DNA of 5,442 nt from an uncultured Burkholderiales bacterium (GTDB lineage: Bacteria; Pseudomonadota; Gammaproteobacteria; Burkholderiales; Burkholderiaceae_C): the NCBI GenBank assembly GCA_903871865.1, contig CAIQIL010000534.1, forward strand, positions 1-5,442. Reading direction: 5' to 3'. Position numbers and translations under genes: made by a program. This document shows positions 5,344-5,442 of this stretch, piece after piece. The stretch's first letter is position 1. Each line of letters begins with the position of its first letter. Under the pieces are notes generated by a model that made no database searches, was not told where the DNA came from, and saw only the letters and a list, made by a program, of their open reading frames with translations.

Positions 5344-5442
5344 TCACCCCACCACGAGGTTGTCGCGGTGGATCATTTCGGGCTCGTTGGTGAACCCCAG
5401 CTGGGCCTCGATCTCATTGGAGGCCTTGCGCACCAACAGGCG
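5344..5442 (-). CDS. proB: Glutamate 5-kinase, C-terminal end (partial)
   Basis: ProB phosphorylates glutamate to glutamyl-5-phosphate, the first step of proline synthesis. Only the last 32 codons are present; the gene enters from the right edge and ends at TGA (5346-5344). The tail contains [10 protein letters not shown] and ends [11 protein letters not shown]. The E(L/M)IHRDNLV ending is characteristic of betaproteobacterial ProB, and proB close to rppH and proS is a familiar order in Burkholderiales. The catalytic kinase domain is outside the window, and the visible part would lie in the C-terminal PUA-domain region. The identification rests on this short tail plus gene order. Confidence 0.75.
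   Translation of the reverse strand, partial: RLLVRKASNEIEAQLGFTNEPEMIHRDNLVVG

Noticed and set aside
5273..5442. Plus-strand open frame starting near 5273 and running off the right edge
   Set aside because: It is antisense to the proB tail, has no ribosome binding site, and its product is unrecognisable.

Overview
The window is GC-rich, densely coding bacterial chromosome. Gene content, codon use and gene order (end of proB, rppH, proS divergent from rppH, a lytic transglycosylase gene, ubiX) suggest a betaproteobacterium of the order Burkholderiales, probably near the Comamonadaceae or the Rubrivivax/Leptothrix group. That placement rests on protein similarity and remembered gene order; no search was run.

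Layout from left to right. (1) The last 17 codons of an unidentified + strand gene end at 56 and overlap the possible GTG start of ubiX (flavin prenyltransferase, +, to 667). (2) ubiX converges on a small secreted lytic transglycosylase gene (-, 1399-704). The 36 bp between them lie inside a long-looped inverted repeat. (3) proS (prolyl-tRNA synthetase, -, 3209-1431) lies 31 bp upstream of the transglycosylase gene and is probably co-transcribed with it. (4) proS and rppH (RNA pyrophosphohydrolase, +, 3320-3889) diverge from a 110-bp region. It holds two nested perfect inverted repeats and, in the proS direction, a T7 tract just before the proS start codon. (5) Downstream of rppH is a short 13-bp tandem repeat, then a strong intrinsic terminator that serves the leftward gene and perhaps also rppH. 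(6) An AdeT-like periplasmic solute-binding protein gene (-, 5120-4053) follows. (7) A 223-bp non-coding gap precedes the C-terminal end of proB (glutamate 5-kinase, -), which is cut by the window edge.

Most genes are housekeeping: proline activation (proS), proline biosynthesis (proB), mRNA 5'-end processing (rppH), prenylated-FMN supply for ubiquinone synthesis (ubiX) and peptidoglycan turnover. The less ordinary items are the AdeT-like binding protein and the structured proS/rppH divergent region. I found no mobile element, CRISPR array, RNA gene or defence system, and no convincing new multi-gene system.
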